From NCBI RefSeq assembly GCF_046480435.1, contig NZ_PKGC01000203.1: a DNA stretch of 7,290 nucleotides; one strand, written 5' to 3'. Source of the DNA: Limnospira platensis (lineage in GTDB: Bacteria; Cyanobacteriota; Cyanobacteriia; Cyanobacteriales; Microcoleaceae). Under the pieces are notes generated by a model, which searched no databases, had not been told where the DNA came from, and worked only from the letters and a program-made list of their open reading frames with translations. The position numbers were made by a program, and so were the translations under genes. Below are positions 1 through 5,548 of the stretch, piece after piece. Each line of letters opens with the position of its first letter. The stretch's first letter is position 1.

Positions 1-1
1 C

Positions 2-236
2 AAGCAGCATCTTTCTTCCTTGCTCCGGACCATCAACATCCTCTCGCTGCTCTTCCACACCCTGCAGGAGTTGCTCGATAACAAGTACCAGTTGCTACGA
101 GCGCACTTACCGAAGCGCCAAACCTTCTTTAATGATTTGCGCGCGCTTACCCAGACTGTACTTCGACAGTTGGGACCACCTTCTGACCTTTATGCTTGAG
201 GGTCTCGAGTTAGACATCCCACCCGATAGCAGTTGA
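2..236 (+). pseudogene. C-terminal remnant of a probable transposase, frameshifted and cut by the window edge
   Basis: The reading frame is open from the window edge and gives residues such as LLRTINILSLLFHTLQELLD and PKRQTFFNDLRALT. At about 150-156 it must shift from frame 2 to frame 3 to continue as YFDSWDHLLTFMLEGLELD and end at TGA 234-236. The string of short leucine-rich helices, the FF(N/D)D(L/I)RALT stretch and the FMLEGLEL ending resemble C-termini of cyanobacterial DDE-type transposases that I remember, but I cannot name the IS family. The shift looks like a loss of two bases or gain of one. No start or catalytic core is in the window, so this is either the end of a broken transposase or an unrelated frameshifted gene. 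Confidence 0.45.
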
Positions 237-290
237 ATTTCCAAAATGAGAATTGCTGCGTGCTTCCAGCACGGCTTTACATTGGAGACA

Positions 291-325
291 CTTCTCACTA
301 AAATACACATAGTTCTAGTGAGAAG
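291..325 (+). repeat. Perfect inverted repeat sequestering the tnpB start region
   Basis: CTTCTCACTA at 291-300 is the exact reverse complement of TAGTGAGAAG at 316-325, with a 15-base loop. The tnpB ATG begins at 328, two bases after the stem, and the GAGAAG that would serve as ribosome binding site is inside the 3' arm. The hairpin could be the subterminal left-end hairpin recognised by TnpA, a translational brake on tnpB, or both. A weaker hairpin (CGTGC 259-263 with GCACG 269-273) lies just upstream. Confidence 0.6.
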
Positions 326-327
326 CT

Positions 328-1565
328 ATGTACCTGACTCAAAAGAACCAGATACGAGGACTTCCAGTGCGAGAGTTGAAAGCCTTGGGGGAACTCTGCC
401 GACTGAGTAAAAATCTCTACAATGTAGGAATTTACACTCAATGGCAGTATTACTTCCAAGATGGGAAACATCTTTGCTACGAGTCCAACTATCACTACTG
501 TAAGGGAAACTCGAACTATAAACGGTTGAACACCGATATAGCCCAACAAACTCTTAAAGTAGTCGATCGCACTTTTCGGAGCTTCTACCGTTTGAGCCAG
601 GCCCTCAAAGAGGAGACCTTTCCACAGAAAGTTAGACTCCCTCACTACCGGCCCAAAGACGCTTATTTCGTCCGGATTAGGCCGAGGGTTAAAATCAAGG
701 ACGGAAAATTTAGAGTTCCCGTGTCTCGCGACTTGGGCAACTTGCGGGGCGAAATTTGGATTCCTTTCCCGGAAAGAATCGCTCCCGATACTCTCAAGGA
801 AGTTTGGATTCACCCTCGATATAACGCCCGTTTTTTTGACGTGGAGTTTATTTACGAGGTGGAAGAAACTCCCGTTCCCACCGAACCCGATACGGCTCTA
901 GAGATCGATATCGGACTTGACAATCTGGCTACTTGCGTCGATACCAACGGGGCATCCTTTATCGTGGATGGCAAAAAACTGAAATCCCTTAACCGTTGGT
1001 ACAACAAAGAGAACGCCCGACTGCAATCGATTAAAGATTTGCAGAAAATCGAGGGAATAAAGGAGCGCCAGACTAGGGTAACGCGGAATCGCCATAACAA
1101 GGTTAGGGATTATCTCAACAAAGCCGCCCGTTACATTGTTAATCACTGTATCGAGAACCGAATCGCTCAAATTGTGGTAGGTTTTAACGTCGGTATCAAG
1201 CCGGAGATTAATATCGCCAGCCCCAATAACCAGAACTTCCTTCAAATTCCCCACGCCAGTTTTAGAGCTAAACTGAAAGCATTGCGGGGGAGATACGGTA
1301 TCTCCTACGTTGAACAGGAGGAATCGTATACTTCTAAAGCTAGTTTTCCTATTGGGGGATAAATTGCCGAAACACCGATAAACCGAGAGAGTCTAAATTC
1401 TCTAGCCAACGGCTTAAACGGGGGCTGTATCGAACGAAAGATGGTTTTCTGGTTAACGCGGACTGTAACGGGGCGGCTAATATATTGAGGAAAAGTAAGC
1501 ACAATGCTTTAAGCGGAGTGTCTGGGGGTTGTTTGGCACAGCCGTTAAGAGTGAAAATCTCTTAA
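328..1565 (+). pseudogene. tnpB: TnpB-like RNA-guided nuclease, zinc-finger-less subtype, with two frameshifts
   Basis: TnpB is an RNA-guided DNA endonuclease that cuts with a RuvC fold and helps its transposon persist. The N-terminal frame (328-1362, 344 aa) runs from MYLTQKNQIRGL through a basic RNA-binding region to RuvC-I EIDIGLDNLATCVDTNG (catalytic Asp near residue 194) and ends just after EQEESYTSKASF. The family continuation is found in other frames: LGDKLPKHR in frame 2 (about 1352-1378), then LKRGLYRTKDGFLVNADCNG and AANILRK in frame 3, ending at TAA 1563-1565. Two indels, near 1341-1352 and 1376-1385, therefore split the last fifth. The last RuvC Asp is in the separated NADCNG motif, so the 344-aa product should be inactive. 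No CxxC zinc pairs are seen. The usual Glu of RuvC-II is absent (IVVGFN at 282-287). The start at 328 follows GAGAAG. Confidence 0.8.
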
Positions 1566-1598
1566 AAATCTCCGCCTTCTACGGCGCTAGAGTGTCAA
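1470..1598 (+). ncRNA. Probable 3' omega-RNA (reRNA) scaffold of the first TnpB element
   Basis: TnpB omega-RNAs come from the 3' end of tnpB and stop at the transposon right end, so that the next bases serve as guide. Here TTAAGAG 1545-1551 pairs exactly with CTCTTAA 1559-1565 across the tnpB stop, and CGCC 1573-1576 pairs with GGCG 1583-1586, flanked by TCT/AGA. GTGTCAA closes the element at 1598. The guide would start at 1599 (CCGGACGCTAACCTTA). The 5' limit is arbitrary. No promoter was identified, and the assignment rests on position and hairpins only. Confidence 0.5.
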
Positions 1599-1779
1599 CC
1601 GGACGCTAACCTTACGGCTATAGCGCGGGGCTTATCGGCGGTTAAGCTAAGTTTCTGGGTCAACCCTGAGCAAGATTTGGCAAGCACTGGGGTAAGGGTA
1701 ATCCTATCTCAGCCAGCCTAGCCTCTGAATAAATCCCCTTAGTGGGAAGTATGAAACATCAACTTGGAGAACGACAAAT
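1599..1779. other. Structured non-coding region upstream of ppa, possible decayed omega-RNA end
   Basis: No gene is visible in these 181 bases. There is pairing potential: GGGT-CA-ACCC at 1656-1665, CTGAG 1666-1670 with CTCAG 1708-1712, and GATT 1674-1677 with AATC 1700-1703. The run TATCTCAGCCAGCCTAGCCT followed by TGAATAAATCCCC (ending at 1738) resembles, from memory, the 3' ends of cyanobacterial TnpB elements, where an AATCCCC...GGGG hairpin is followed by GTCAA; here the hairpin is weak and ATCAA occurs at 1758-1762. It may equally contain the ppa promoter and leader; no convincing -35/-10 pair was found. GGAG at 1766-1769 is the ppa ribosome binding site. Confidence 0.35.
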
Positions 1780-2328
1780 ATGGACTTATCACTTATTCCC
1801 CCGGAACCGAAACCAGGATTGGTCAATGTGTTGATCGAAATTCCTGCGGGGAGTAAAAATAAATACGAATTTGATAAAGATTTACAAGCCTTCGCCCTAG
1901 ATCGGGTTTTATACTCCTCTGTTCAGTACCCCTATGATTATGGGTTTATCCCGAATACTTTAGCGGATGATGGAGACCCCCTTGATGGCATGGTGTTGAT
2001 GGATCAACCGACATTTCCTGGTTGTGTGATTGCGGCGCGGCCCATTGGTATGCTAGAAATGATTGATGGTGGCGATCGCGATGAGAAAATTCTCTGTGTT
2101 CCTGCCAAAGACCCCCGCTATAGTGAGGTAAAATCTCTGAAAGATATCGCACCTCACCGCCTAGAGGAAATTGCGGAATTTTTCAGAACCTACAAAAATC
2201 TTGAGAAAAAAGTCACAGAAATTCTGGGTTGGCAAGATGTGGACAAGGTACAAGCTATAGTGCAAGCCTCTTGCATAAAATCCGGTAATTTCCTGCAGGA
2301 GCCGGAAATTATTCCTCAAAGGAGATGA
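1780..2328 (+). CDS. ppa: Inorganic pyrophosphatase (soluble family I)
   Basis: This cytoplasmic, Mg-dependent enzyme hydrolyses pyrophosphate to two phosphates and so pulls biosynthetic reactions forward. The family I signature DGDPLDG is at residues 64-70. By alignment to the E. coli enzyme from memory, active-site residues are present: Glu20, Lys28, Glu30, Arg42, Tyr54, Asp64, Asp66, Asp69, Asp96, Asp101, Lys103 and Tyr138-Lys139. The start ATG 1780 is preceded by GGAG at 1766-1769 and gives MDLSLIPPEPKPG, the usual cyanobacterial N-terminus. At 182 aa it is about a dozen residues longer than the roughly 170-aa cyanobacterial homologues I recall; the extra tail (GNFLQEPEIIPQRR) runs up to the IscB element, and its stop overlaps an ATGA at 2325-2328. 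A HIP1 site lies at 2072. The gene appears intact. Confidence 0.97.
   Translation: MDLSLIPPEPKPGLVNVLIEIPAGSKNKYEFDKDLQAFALDRVLYSSVQYPYDYGFIPNTLADDGDPLDGMVLMDQPTFPGCVIAARPIGMLEMIDGGDRDEKILCVPAKDPRYSEVKSLKDIAPHRLEEIAEFFRTYKNLEKKVTEILGWQDVDKVQAIVQASCIKSGNFLQEPEIIPQRR
2281..2310. repeat. Hairpin-forming sequence in the 3' end of ppa
   Basis: AATTTCC 2287-2293 pairs exactly with GGAAATT 2304-2310. TCCGG 2281-2285 can instead pair with CCGGA 2302-2306, and TCCTGCAGGA 2291-2300 is a perfect palindrome. It lies within the atypical C-terminal tail of ppa and lacks a downstream T-run, so it is not a classical terminator; it may be former 3' flanking DNA now read as protein. Confidence 0.4.
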
Positions 2329-2517
2329 TCGATGCAGGTCCAGGATTAGACCTACGTTAAGGGGGTGATGACACCATCGGGTGAACGCGAGCCTGTTGCT
2401 CTGTCGTCTATCTTTAAGGAACGAGATGAGTGGATTTGTAAGCTCGAGTGAGCTAGACGTAAAAAGCCCCTTTAACATGACCGAGGCCAACATTACCCCA
2501 TCTGGGAGATAGCTTAA
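2329..2517 (+). ncRNA. IscB omega-RNA (HEARO RNA)
   Basis: A 189-base leader immediately before iscB, in the position and of about the size of the omega-RNA that guides IscB. Helices seen directly: AGGTC 2336-2340 with GACCT 2349-2353; GGTG 2364-2367 with CACC 2372-2375; CGTCTA 2405-2410 with TAGACG 2454-2459; AGCTC 2441-2445 with GAGCT 2450-2454; ATCT 2500-2503 with AGAT 2507-2510. A long-range stem, GTTAAGGGG 2356-2364 with CCCC 2467-2470 plus TTAAC 2472-2476 (one bulged T), closes the central domain. Some helices overlap by one base, so not all form at once. The guide should lie just 5' of the scaffold, in the last bases of ppa. No separate promoter is evident, so read-through from ppa is the likely source. 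GGGAG 2504-2508 also serves iscB as ribosome binding site. Confidence 0.8.
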
Positions 2518-3865
2518 ATGCCAAATTACCAAAATTACGTTTTTGTGGTTGACACACTGGGGCAACCGTTAAGTCCCACTCATCCGGCCATAGCCAGAAA
2601 GCTTTTGAAGCAGGGTTTAGCCGCAGTGTTTAGGACTTATCCATTTACAATTATACTCAAGAAAACTGTTGAGAACCCGGGCAATGAAGCATTACGGCTC
2701 AAGTTAGACCCAGGGGCATCAGTGACGGGTATTGCCTTAGTTAATCAAAGTCGGGACACAGTTATCTGGGCGGCTGAATTGACTCATAGAGGAGATAGAA
2801 TCCGAGCCAAGTTAACTGCACGTCGCGTGGTTCGCCGCCACCGTCGTTGCCGAAAAACTCGTTACCGTCAAGCCCGATTCAATAACAGAAAGCGCCAAGA
2901 AGGATGGTTGGCTCCCAGCCTCAAACATCGAGTTGAAACCACCTTGACCTGGGTAAATCGACTGATTTCCTCACGCCCGATAACGGACATATCCATGGAG
3001 TTGGTACGATTTGACACCCAAAAGCTGCCCAACCCGGAAATATCTGGAGTTGAATACCAGCAAGGGGTTTTATTTGGATACGAGTTGAGAGAATATCTCT
3101 TGACGAAATGGCAACACCAGTGTGCCTACTGTGGCGGCCAAAATATCCCTTTAGAAATCGAACACATTCAGCCCAAAAGCCAGGGTGGTTTCGACCGAGT
3201 TAGCAATCTGGGTATTGCTTGCCATAAATGCAATCAGAAAAAAGGTTCTCAGCCGGTCGAGCAGTTTCTTTTGCCGAAACCGGAAATCTTGAAGCGGTGT
3301 AGCGTGCAGGCCCAAGCCCCCCTGAAAAATGCGGCAGCCGTCAATTCTACCCGATGGGCATTGTTTAACCGCCTGAAGCCAACTGGATTACCCATTGAAA
3401 TTGGCACTGGAGGTTTAACAAAATATAATCGGACGGTTCAAGGACTACCGAAAACCCATTGGCTAGATGCCGCTGATTGTGTGGGAAAAAGCACCCACCC
3501 CCCGGTTGAAAATCAAAACTCACCAGCCATTACTAATTACTTGTTTTGGGCGNNNNNNNNNNNNNNNNNNNNNNNNNNNNNNNNNNNNNNNNNNNNNNNN
3601 NNNNNNNNNNNNNNNNNNNNNCGGTGGCCGTCCAAAAGCGGCTCCTAACAAGAGGCTTCCCATTCGCCATAACCCATTAAAACCAATTAAGGGATGGCTT
3701 ACCGGGGATATAGCCAAGCAGATGGCACATGGAATCGGTAGAATAACCCCGTCGAGTCGCGGCAGTTTTGTTTTAACCAAACCTGACAAAACTCAGTTTT
3801 CAGTCAAACCAATAGATTTGAAACCTGTTTTGAGAAGAGATGGCTATTTGTATAAATTTTCCTGA
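2518..3865 (+). pseudogene. iscB: IscB RNA-guided nuclease (Cas9 ancestor family), frameshifted and containing an assembly gap
   Basis: IscB uses omega-RNA to direct an HNH and a split RuvC nuclease to DNA. In order: PLMP-like N-terminus (PLSPTHPAIARKLLKQGLAA, about residues 17-36), RuvC-I LKLDPGASVTG (Asp64), arginine-rich bridge helix (about 98-126), RuvC-II ISMELVRFD (Glu161), HNH domain with CAYC 202-205, EIEH 213-216, the Asn of SNLG and CHKCN 235-239, and RuvC-III HWLDAADC (His314, Asp317), which seems one residue longer than the usual HxxDAxCVG. After six Cs at 3498-3503 the homologous sequence moves to frame 2: RLKIKTHQPLLITCFG, then past the Ns GWLTGDIAKQ and GRITPSSRGSFVL, the typical IscB C-terminus, ending at TGA 3863-3865. 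One C fewer restores a single frame through the 69-base gap. ATG 2518 follows GGGAG. The shift may be real or a homopolymer error. Confidence 0.88.
3553..3621. other. Run of 69 Ns (assembly gap or mask) inside iscB
   Basis: Bases 3553-3621 are undetermined. The length is a multiple of three, and frame 2 is open on both sides with IscB-like sequence. Closing the gap to zero gives ITCFG-R-GGRPKAAPNK, which resembles the conserved GxGxRQ...(D/N)K(Y)GFP stretch of IscB as I remember it, so very little sequence may actually be missing. Confidence 0.95.
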
Positions 3866-3882
3866 GTTGTCAGGTAATTACC
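3861..3882. repeat. Hairpin and palindrome at the iscB 3' end
   Basis: CCTGA 3861-3865 pairs with TCAGG 3870-3874 over a four-base loop and includes the iscB stop codon. The palindrome GGTAATTACC 3873-3882 follows directly, and CCAGG 3881-3885 repeats the arm theme. Position suggests a right-end hairpin of the IscB element; a weak terminator is less likely because no T-run follows. Confidence 0.45.
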
Positions 3883-4621
3883 AGGTTATAGATATACTGC
3901 AAGGATGACGGAGAAAGCCTAGCGATACCGATTTTACCCGGAACAGGAAAACCTGTTGCGGAGGACTTTGGGTTGTGTTCGCCTGGTGTATAACAAGCCA
4001 TTAGCCACGGGGACTGATGGTTGGACTTCGCTCACCAACCAAGGTTGGTACGAGGGACAAGAGGGCATTGATTACGTCGAGACTTCTTCGATGCTGAGGA
4101 GGTGGAACAAGACGGAAGGGCTGGACTTGATCAAGCAGGTCAGTTCGGTTCGGCGATCGCAGAGACTCAGGCATTGGCAGTCCGCATTTTCCAACTTCTT
4201 CGCGGGAAAGACGAAGTACCCGAAGTTTAAAAAGAGGAGGAAGGGCGGAAGGGCTGAGTTGACCAAAGCGGCTTTTAATCGGGCGGGTTTATCCAGTGGG
4301 CTGGTGTTGGGCATGGCTGACGGTGGAGGCCGCCCCTACAGGGGATGCTTAAACTGCGGATACGATCGCCCTTAAAAATCCCGTTAAAGGTCCGGGAGTG
4401 GGAATGTCCCGACTGGGAAACTGATCACGACCGAGACAGACGTAAACGCCAGGAGCAGCATCTTAGCTGCCTGGCTGGCGGTGTCGGTCTGGGTTGCGAC
4501 CCGAAGACCAGAACACAGCCGGAGTTGCGGGAGTGGTGCTCAAAACCCCAAAGGGGGAAAGAACCAGAAACCCAAATTGTTAGGTTTGGGAATCCCCTTC
4601 CGGTTACGGGGAGGATGTCAA
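3883..4621 (+). mobile_element. Decayed TnpB-only element lacking the nuclease core
   Basis: The segment starts directly after the IscB right-end palindrome and ends at ATGTCAA (4615-4621), the same terminal motif as the first TnpB element (GTGTCAA to 1598). It contains a tnpB remnant of only about 700 bases where roughly 1.2 kb is usual, so a large internal deletion has occurred while both ends stayed recognisable. The inserted copy ends 24 bases before the panD start codon. The left boundary is inferred from the neighbour, not from a defined terminal motif. Confidence 0.55.
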
Positions 4622-4626
4622 TGTGA
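3905..4626 (+). pseudogene. tnpB: TnpB pseudogene with nonsense codon, internal deletion and frameshifts
   Basis: Translation from ATG 3905 gives MTEKA, a TAG at 3920-3922 (probably a former Tyr), then RYRFYPEQENLLRRTLGCVR and LVYNK, the classic TnpB N-terminus. The frame continues through ETSSMLRRWN, SAFSNFFAGKTKYPKFKKRR and ends at 4375. The next recognisable part, in frame 1, is PLKVREWECPDWETDHDRD, the end of the TnpB zinc-ribbon and third RuvC motif, with the second CxxC damaged to CPDW. The tail returns to frame 2 near 4445 as SSILAAWLAVSVWVATRRPE and NPKGGKNQKPK. The catalytic RuvC-I and RuvC-II regions between 4300 and 4375 are missing, so no nuclease can be made. A HIP1 site lies at 4153. 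This subtype has zinc-ribbon remnants, unlike the first TnpB. Confidence 0.85.
4500..4621 (+). ncRNA. Probable omega-RNA 3' scaffold left by the second TnpB element
   Basis: CCCAAA 4571-4576 pairs exactly with TTTGGG 4585-4590, and CCCC 4594-4597 pairs with GGGG 4608-4611, followed by AGGATGTCAA to the element end. This AATCCCC...GGGGAGGATGTCAA ending is the typical omega-RNA end in cyanobacterial TnpB elements, as I recall. The following guide would be TGTGATCTGATGAGAC (4622-4637), which is the panD leader. The 5' limit is arbitrary and expression is unproven. Confidence 0.5.
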
Positions 4627-4645
4627 TCTGATGAGACCTTAAAAT

Positions 4646-5011
4646 ATGTATCGAACCCTGTTGTTGGCTAAAATTCATAACTGTACCCTAACTGAGGCTA
4701 ACCTTAATTATGTCGGCAGTATAAGTATTGACCAAAACTTACTGGACACTGCCGGAATTTTGGTTAATGAACAGGTACAGGTGGTTAACACCACTAACGG
4801 GGCTAGACTGATTACCTATGTCATTCCTGCCCCACCTGGGTCTGGTGAAATTCAATTGAATGGGGCGGCGGCTCGTTTAGGCATTCCAGGCGATCGCCTG
4901 ATAATTATGGCTTATGGGCAGTTGACCCCGGAAGAAGTCCCCACTCATCAGCCGAAAGTGGTTCTTGTGGACGAAAAAAATCAAGTGATCGAAATTCGCG
5001 GCCATGAATAG
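4646..5011 (+). CDS. panD: Aspartate 1-decarboxylase (pyruvoyl-dependent)
   Basis: PanD converts L-aspartate to beta-alanine for pantothenate and coenzyme A synthesis in the cytoplasm. The 121-aa protein keeps the E. coli numbering: Lys9, the self-cleavage site Gly24-Ser25 (LNYVGSISID) that yields the pyruvoyl cofactor and the beta and alpha chains, Arg54, Thr57, Tyr58 and Asn72. Length and the conserved GARLITYVIPAPPGSGEIQL region are normal. ATG 4646 is the only sensible start; the Shine-Dalgarno match before it is weak (GAG at 4633-4635). The second TnpB element ends 24 bases upstream, so the native promoter may have been displaced and expression may rely on read-through or a promoter in the element. 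A HIP1 site lies at 4890-4897. The gene appears intact. Confidence 0.97.
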   Translation: MYRTLLLAKIHNCTLTEANLNYVGSISIDQNLLDTAGILVNEQVQVVNTTNGARLITYVIPAPPGSGEIQLNGAAARLGIPGDRLIIMAYGQLTPEEVPTHQPKVVLVDEKNQVIEIRGHE

Positions 5012-5180
5012 TTTAACAAAATTATCAGAAAAAATGGGTTGAAAACCTCGTCCTTTTAGGGCGACTTGGTGTGAACATAAATTGAAGTCGTTGACTTTGG
5101 GAACGCCGGAAACAAGAGACACTCCGTAATCCCTAAAACTCTAGCCATCACTGGTAGAAAAGCTTTCATCGTCAGTTCAA
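5012..5180. other. Unassigned intergenic DNA after panD
   Basis: No gene was recognised. CGTCC 5049-5053 pairs with GGGCG 5059-5063 (one G-U) in a CCTCGTCCTTTTAGGGCGAC context that resembles, from memory, sequence at the ends of cyanobacterial TnpB elements; there is no adjoining tnpB, and it could instead act as a weak panD terminator. Confidence 0.3.
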
Positions 5181-5321
5181 ATGGCCAGAGCGAAGTCAAA
5201 ATCAAATAGGGTAGGGCATACCCGAATTTACGCTTGGGGAGTAGTCTTTAAGAGTGCTTACTGTAAAAGGTGTAGGTGCGAGACCTTCAGGCATGAAATA
5301 GGGTTGAGACACCCGAAATAA
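5181..5321 (+). CDS. Short hypothetical ORF running into intron A
   Basis: The frame opens with MARAKSKSNRVGHTRIYAWG and continues VVFKSAYCKRC up to the 5' end of intron A at 5276, which splits the next codon after its second base. Without splicing it would run 15 codons into the intron and stop at TAA 5319-5321 (46 aa). Basic residues and a single CKRC are visible; I do not recognise the family. No clear ribosome binding site precedes ATG 5181. It may be the 5' exon of an interrupted gene, a fragment of a mobile gene, or a chance ORF. Confidence 0.3.
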   Translation: MARAKSKSNRVGHTRIYAWGVVFKSAYCKRCRCETFRHEIGLRHPK

Positions 5322-5472
5322 CCGCCTGGTGCGGACTTCAACCCCTTGGTTGAATACAAGAAGCGCACTTCTGACCATCCCTATAACTGTTTATATGTCC
5401 CGACGATTTGTATCATACGATACCAAATACCGGCAGGGAACCCAAGGTCAACAAACTCTGTAACAAATCGTA
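5276..5472 (+). mobile_element. Group II intron A, 5' part of domain I, interrupted by intron B
   Basis: The sequence begins with the group II 5' end GTGCG and matches the start of intron C (from 6300) throughout: both have GAAATAGGG at the same offset, CCGAAATAACC, and an identical 23-base block (5383-5405 and 6410-6432, containing TAACTGTTTATATGTCCC). The similarity stops at 5472, where the 3' end of the minus-strand intron B begins. Only about the first 200 bases of domain I are present; the remainder should lie beyond the right window edge, on the far side of intron B, unless it was deleted. A domain I fragment alone cannot splice. Confidence 0.82.
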
Positions 5473-5514
5473 GTAGGGGTCGAGAGAGATGTCACCATCT
5501 CCCCCTCCCATACA
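5473..5514 (-). ncRNA. Domain VI and 3' splice site of intron B
   Basis: On the minus strand the purine-rich arm GGGAGGGGGAGAUG folds back through GUGA on CAUCUCUCUC, followed by GACCCCUAC. The A eight bases from the 3' end (complement of 5480) is the candidate branch point. The intron would end at 5473; the 3' exon, TACGATTTG, belongs to intron A. Confidence 0.7.
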
Positions 5515-5548
5515 GAACCGTACTTGAGACTTTCACCTCATACGGCTC
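5515..5548 (-). ncRNA. Group II intron domain V of intron B
   Basis: The 34-base minus-strand segment starts GAGCCGTATGAG, has a GUGAAAGU loop region with the GAAA tetraloop and closes with CUCAAGUACGGUUC. Length, the AGC catalytic triad and the tetraloop match domain V, the active-site helix of group II introns. It abuts the stop codon of the intron-encoded protein. Confidence 0.93.

Larger units (their letters stand above)
291..1598 (+). mobile_element. TnpB-only IS200/IS605-type (IS1341-like) element
   Basis: The element holds one degraded tnpB and no tnpA, as in IS1341-like solo-tnpB elements. Its left part has a perfect 10-bp inverted repeat (291-300 with 316-325) directly before the tnpB start. 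Its right part has hairpins at 1545-1565 and 1569-1591 followed by GTGTCAA ending at 1598; a terminal hairpin followed by TCAA is the usual 3' end of cyanobacterial TnpB elements, from memory. The second TnpB element in this window ends the same way at 4621. The exact left end is not fixed; a TTTAC at 276-280 could be the flanking insertion motif. Such elements need a TnpA supplied in trans to move. Confidence 0.55.
2329..3882 (+). mobile_element. IscB/HEARO element inserted after ppa
   Basis: The element consists of a structured leader (2329-2517) and iscB, the layout of HEARO elements (HNH endonuclease-associated RNA and ORF), which are abundant in some filamentous cyanobacteria. The proposed left end directly follows ATGA at 2325-2328; HEARO elements are reported, as I recall, to sit next to ATGA or GTGA. 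At the right end CCTGA 3861-3865 pairs with TCAGG 3870-3874 across the iscB stop, and the palindrome GGTAATTACC occupies 3873-3882. No TnpA is present, so mobility would depend on a transposase in trans. Both ends are inferred and may be off by tens of bases. Confidence 0.6.

Noticed and set aside
298..813. Minus-strand ORF of 171 codons opposite tnpB
   Set aside because: It is antisense to the well-recognised TnpB N-terminal half, and its translation shows no family features; a shadow frame.
2161..2565. Minus-strand ORF of 134 codons over the ppa end and omega-RNA
   Set aside because: It runs antisense through ppa and the structured omega-RNA and has no recognisable protein features.
3520..3789. 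Minus-strand ORF crossing the N run
   Set aside because: It is a shadow of the IscB C-terminus and contains 23 undetermined residues.
3467..3865. Separate gene starting at ATG 3467
   Set aside because: Its product past 3503 is simply the C-terminal part of IscB in the shifted frame; there is no ribosome binding site for an independent start.
2518..3865. Cas9 and a CRISPR locus
   Set aside because: The protein is far too short, lacks a REC lobe, starts with a PLMP-like domain and has an omega-RNA in front; no repeat-spacer array exists in the window.
4877..5122. Minus-strand ORF of 81 codons opposite the panD end
   Set aside because: It is antisense to panD for half its length and its translation is unrecognisable.
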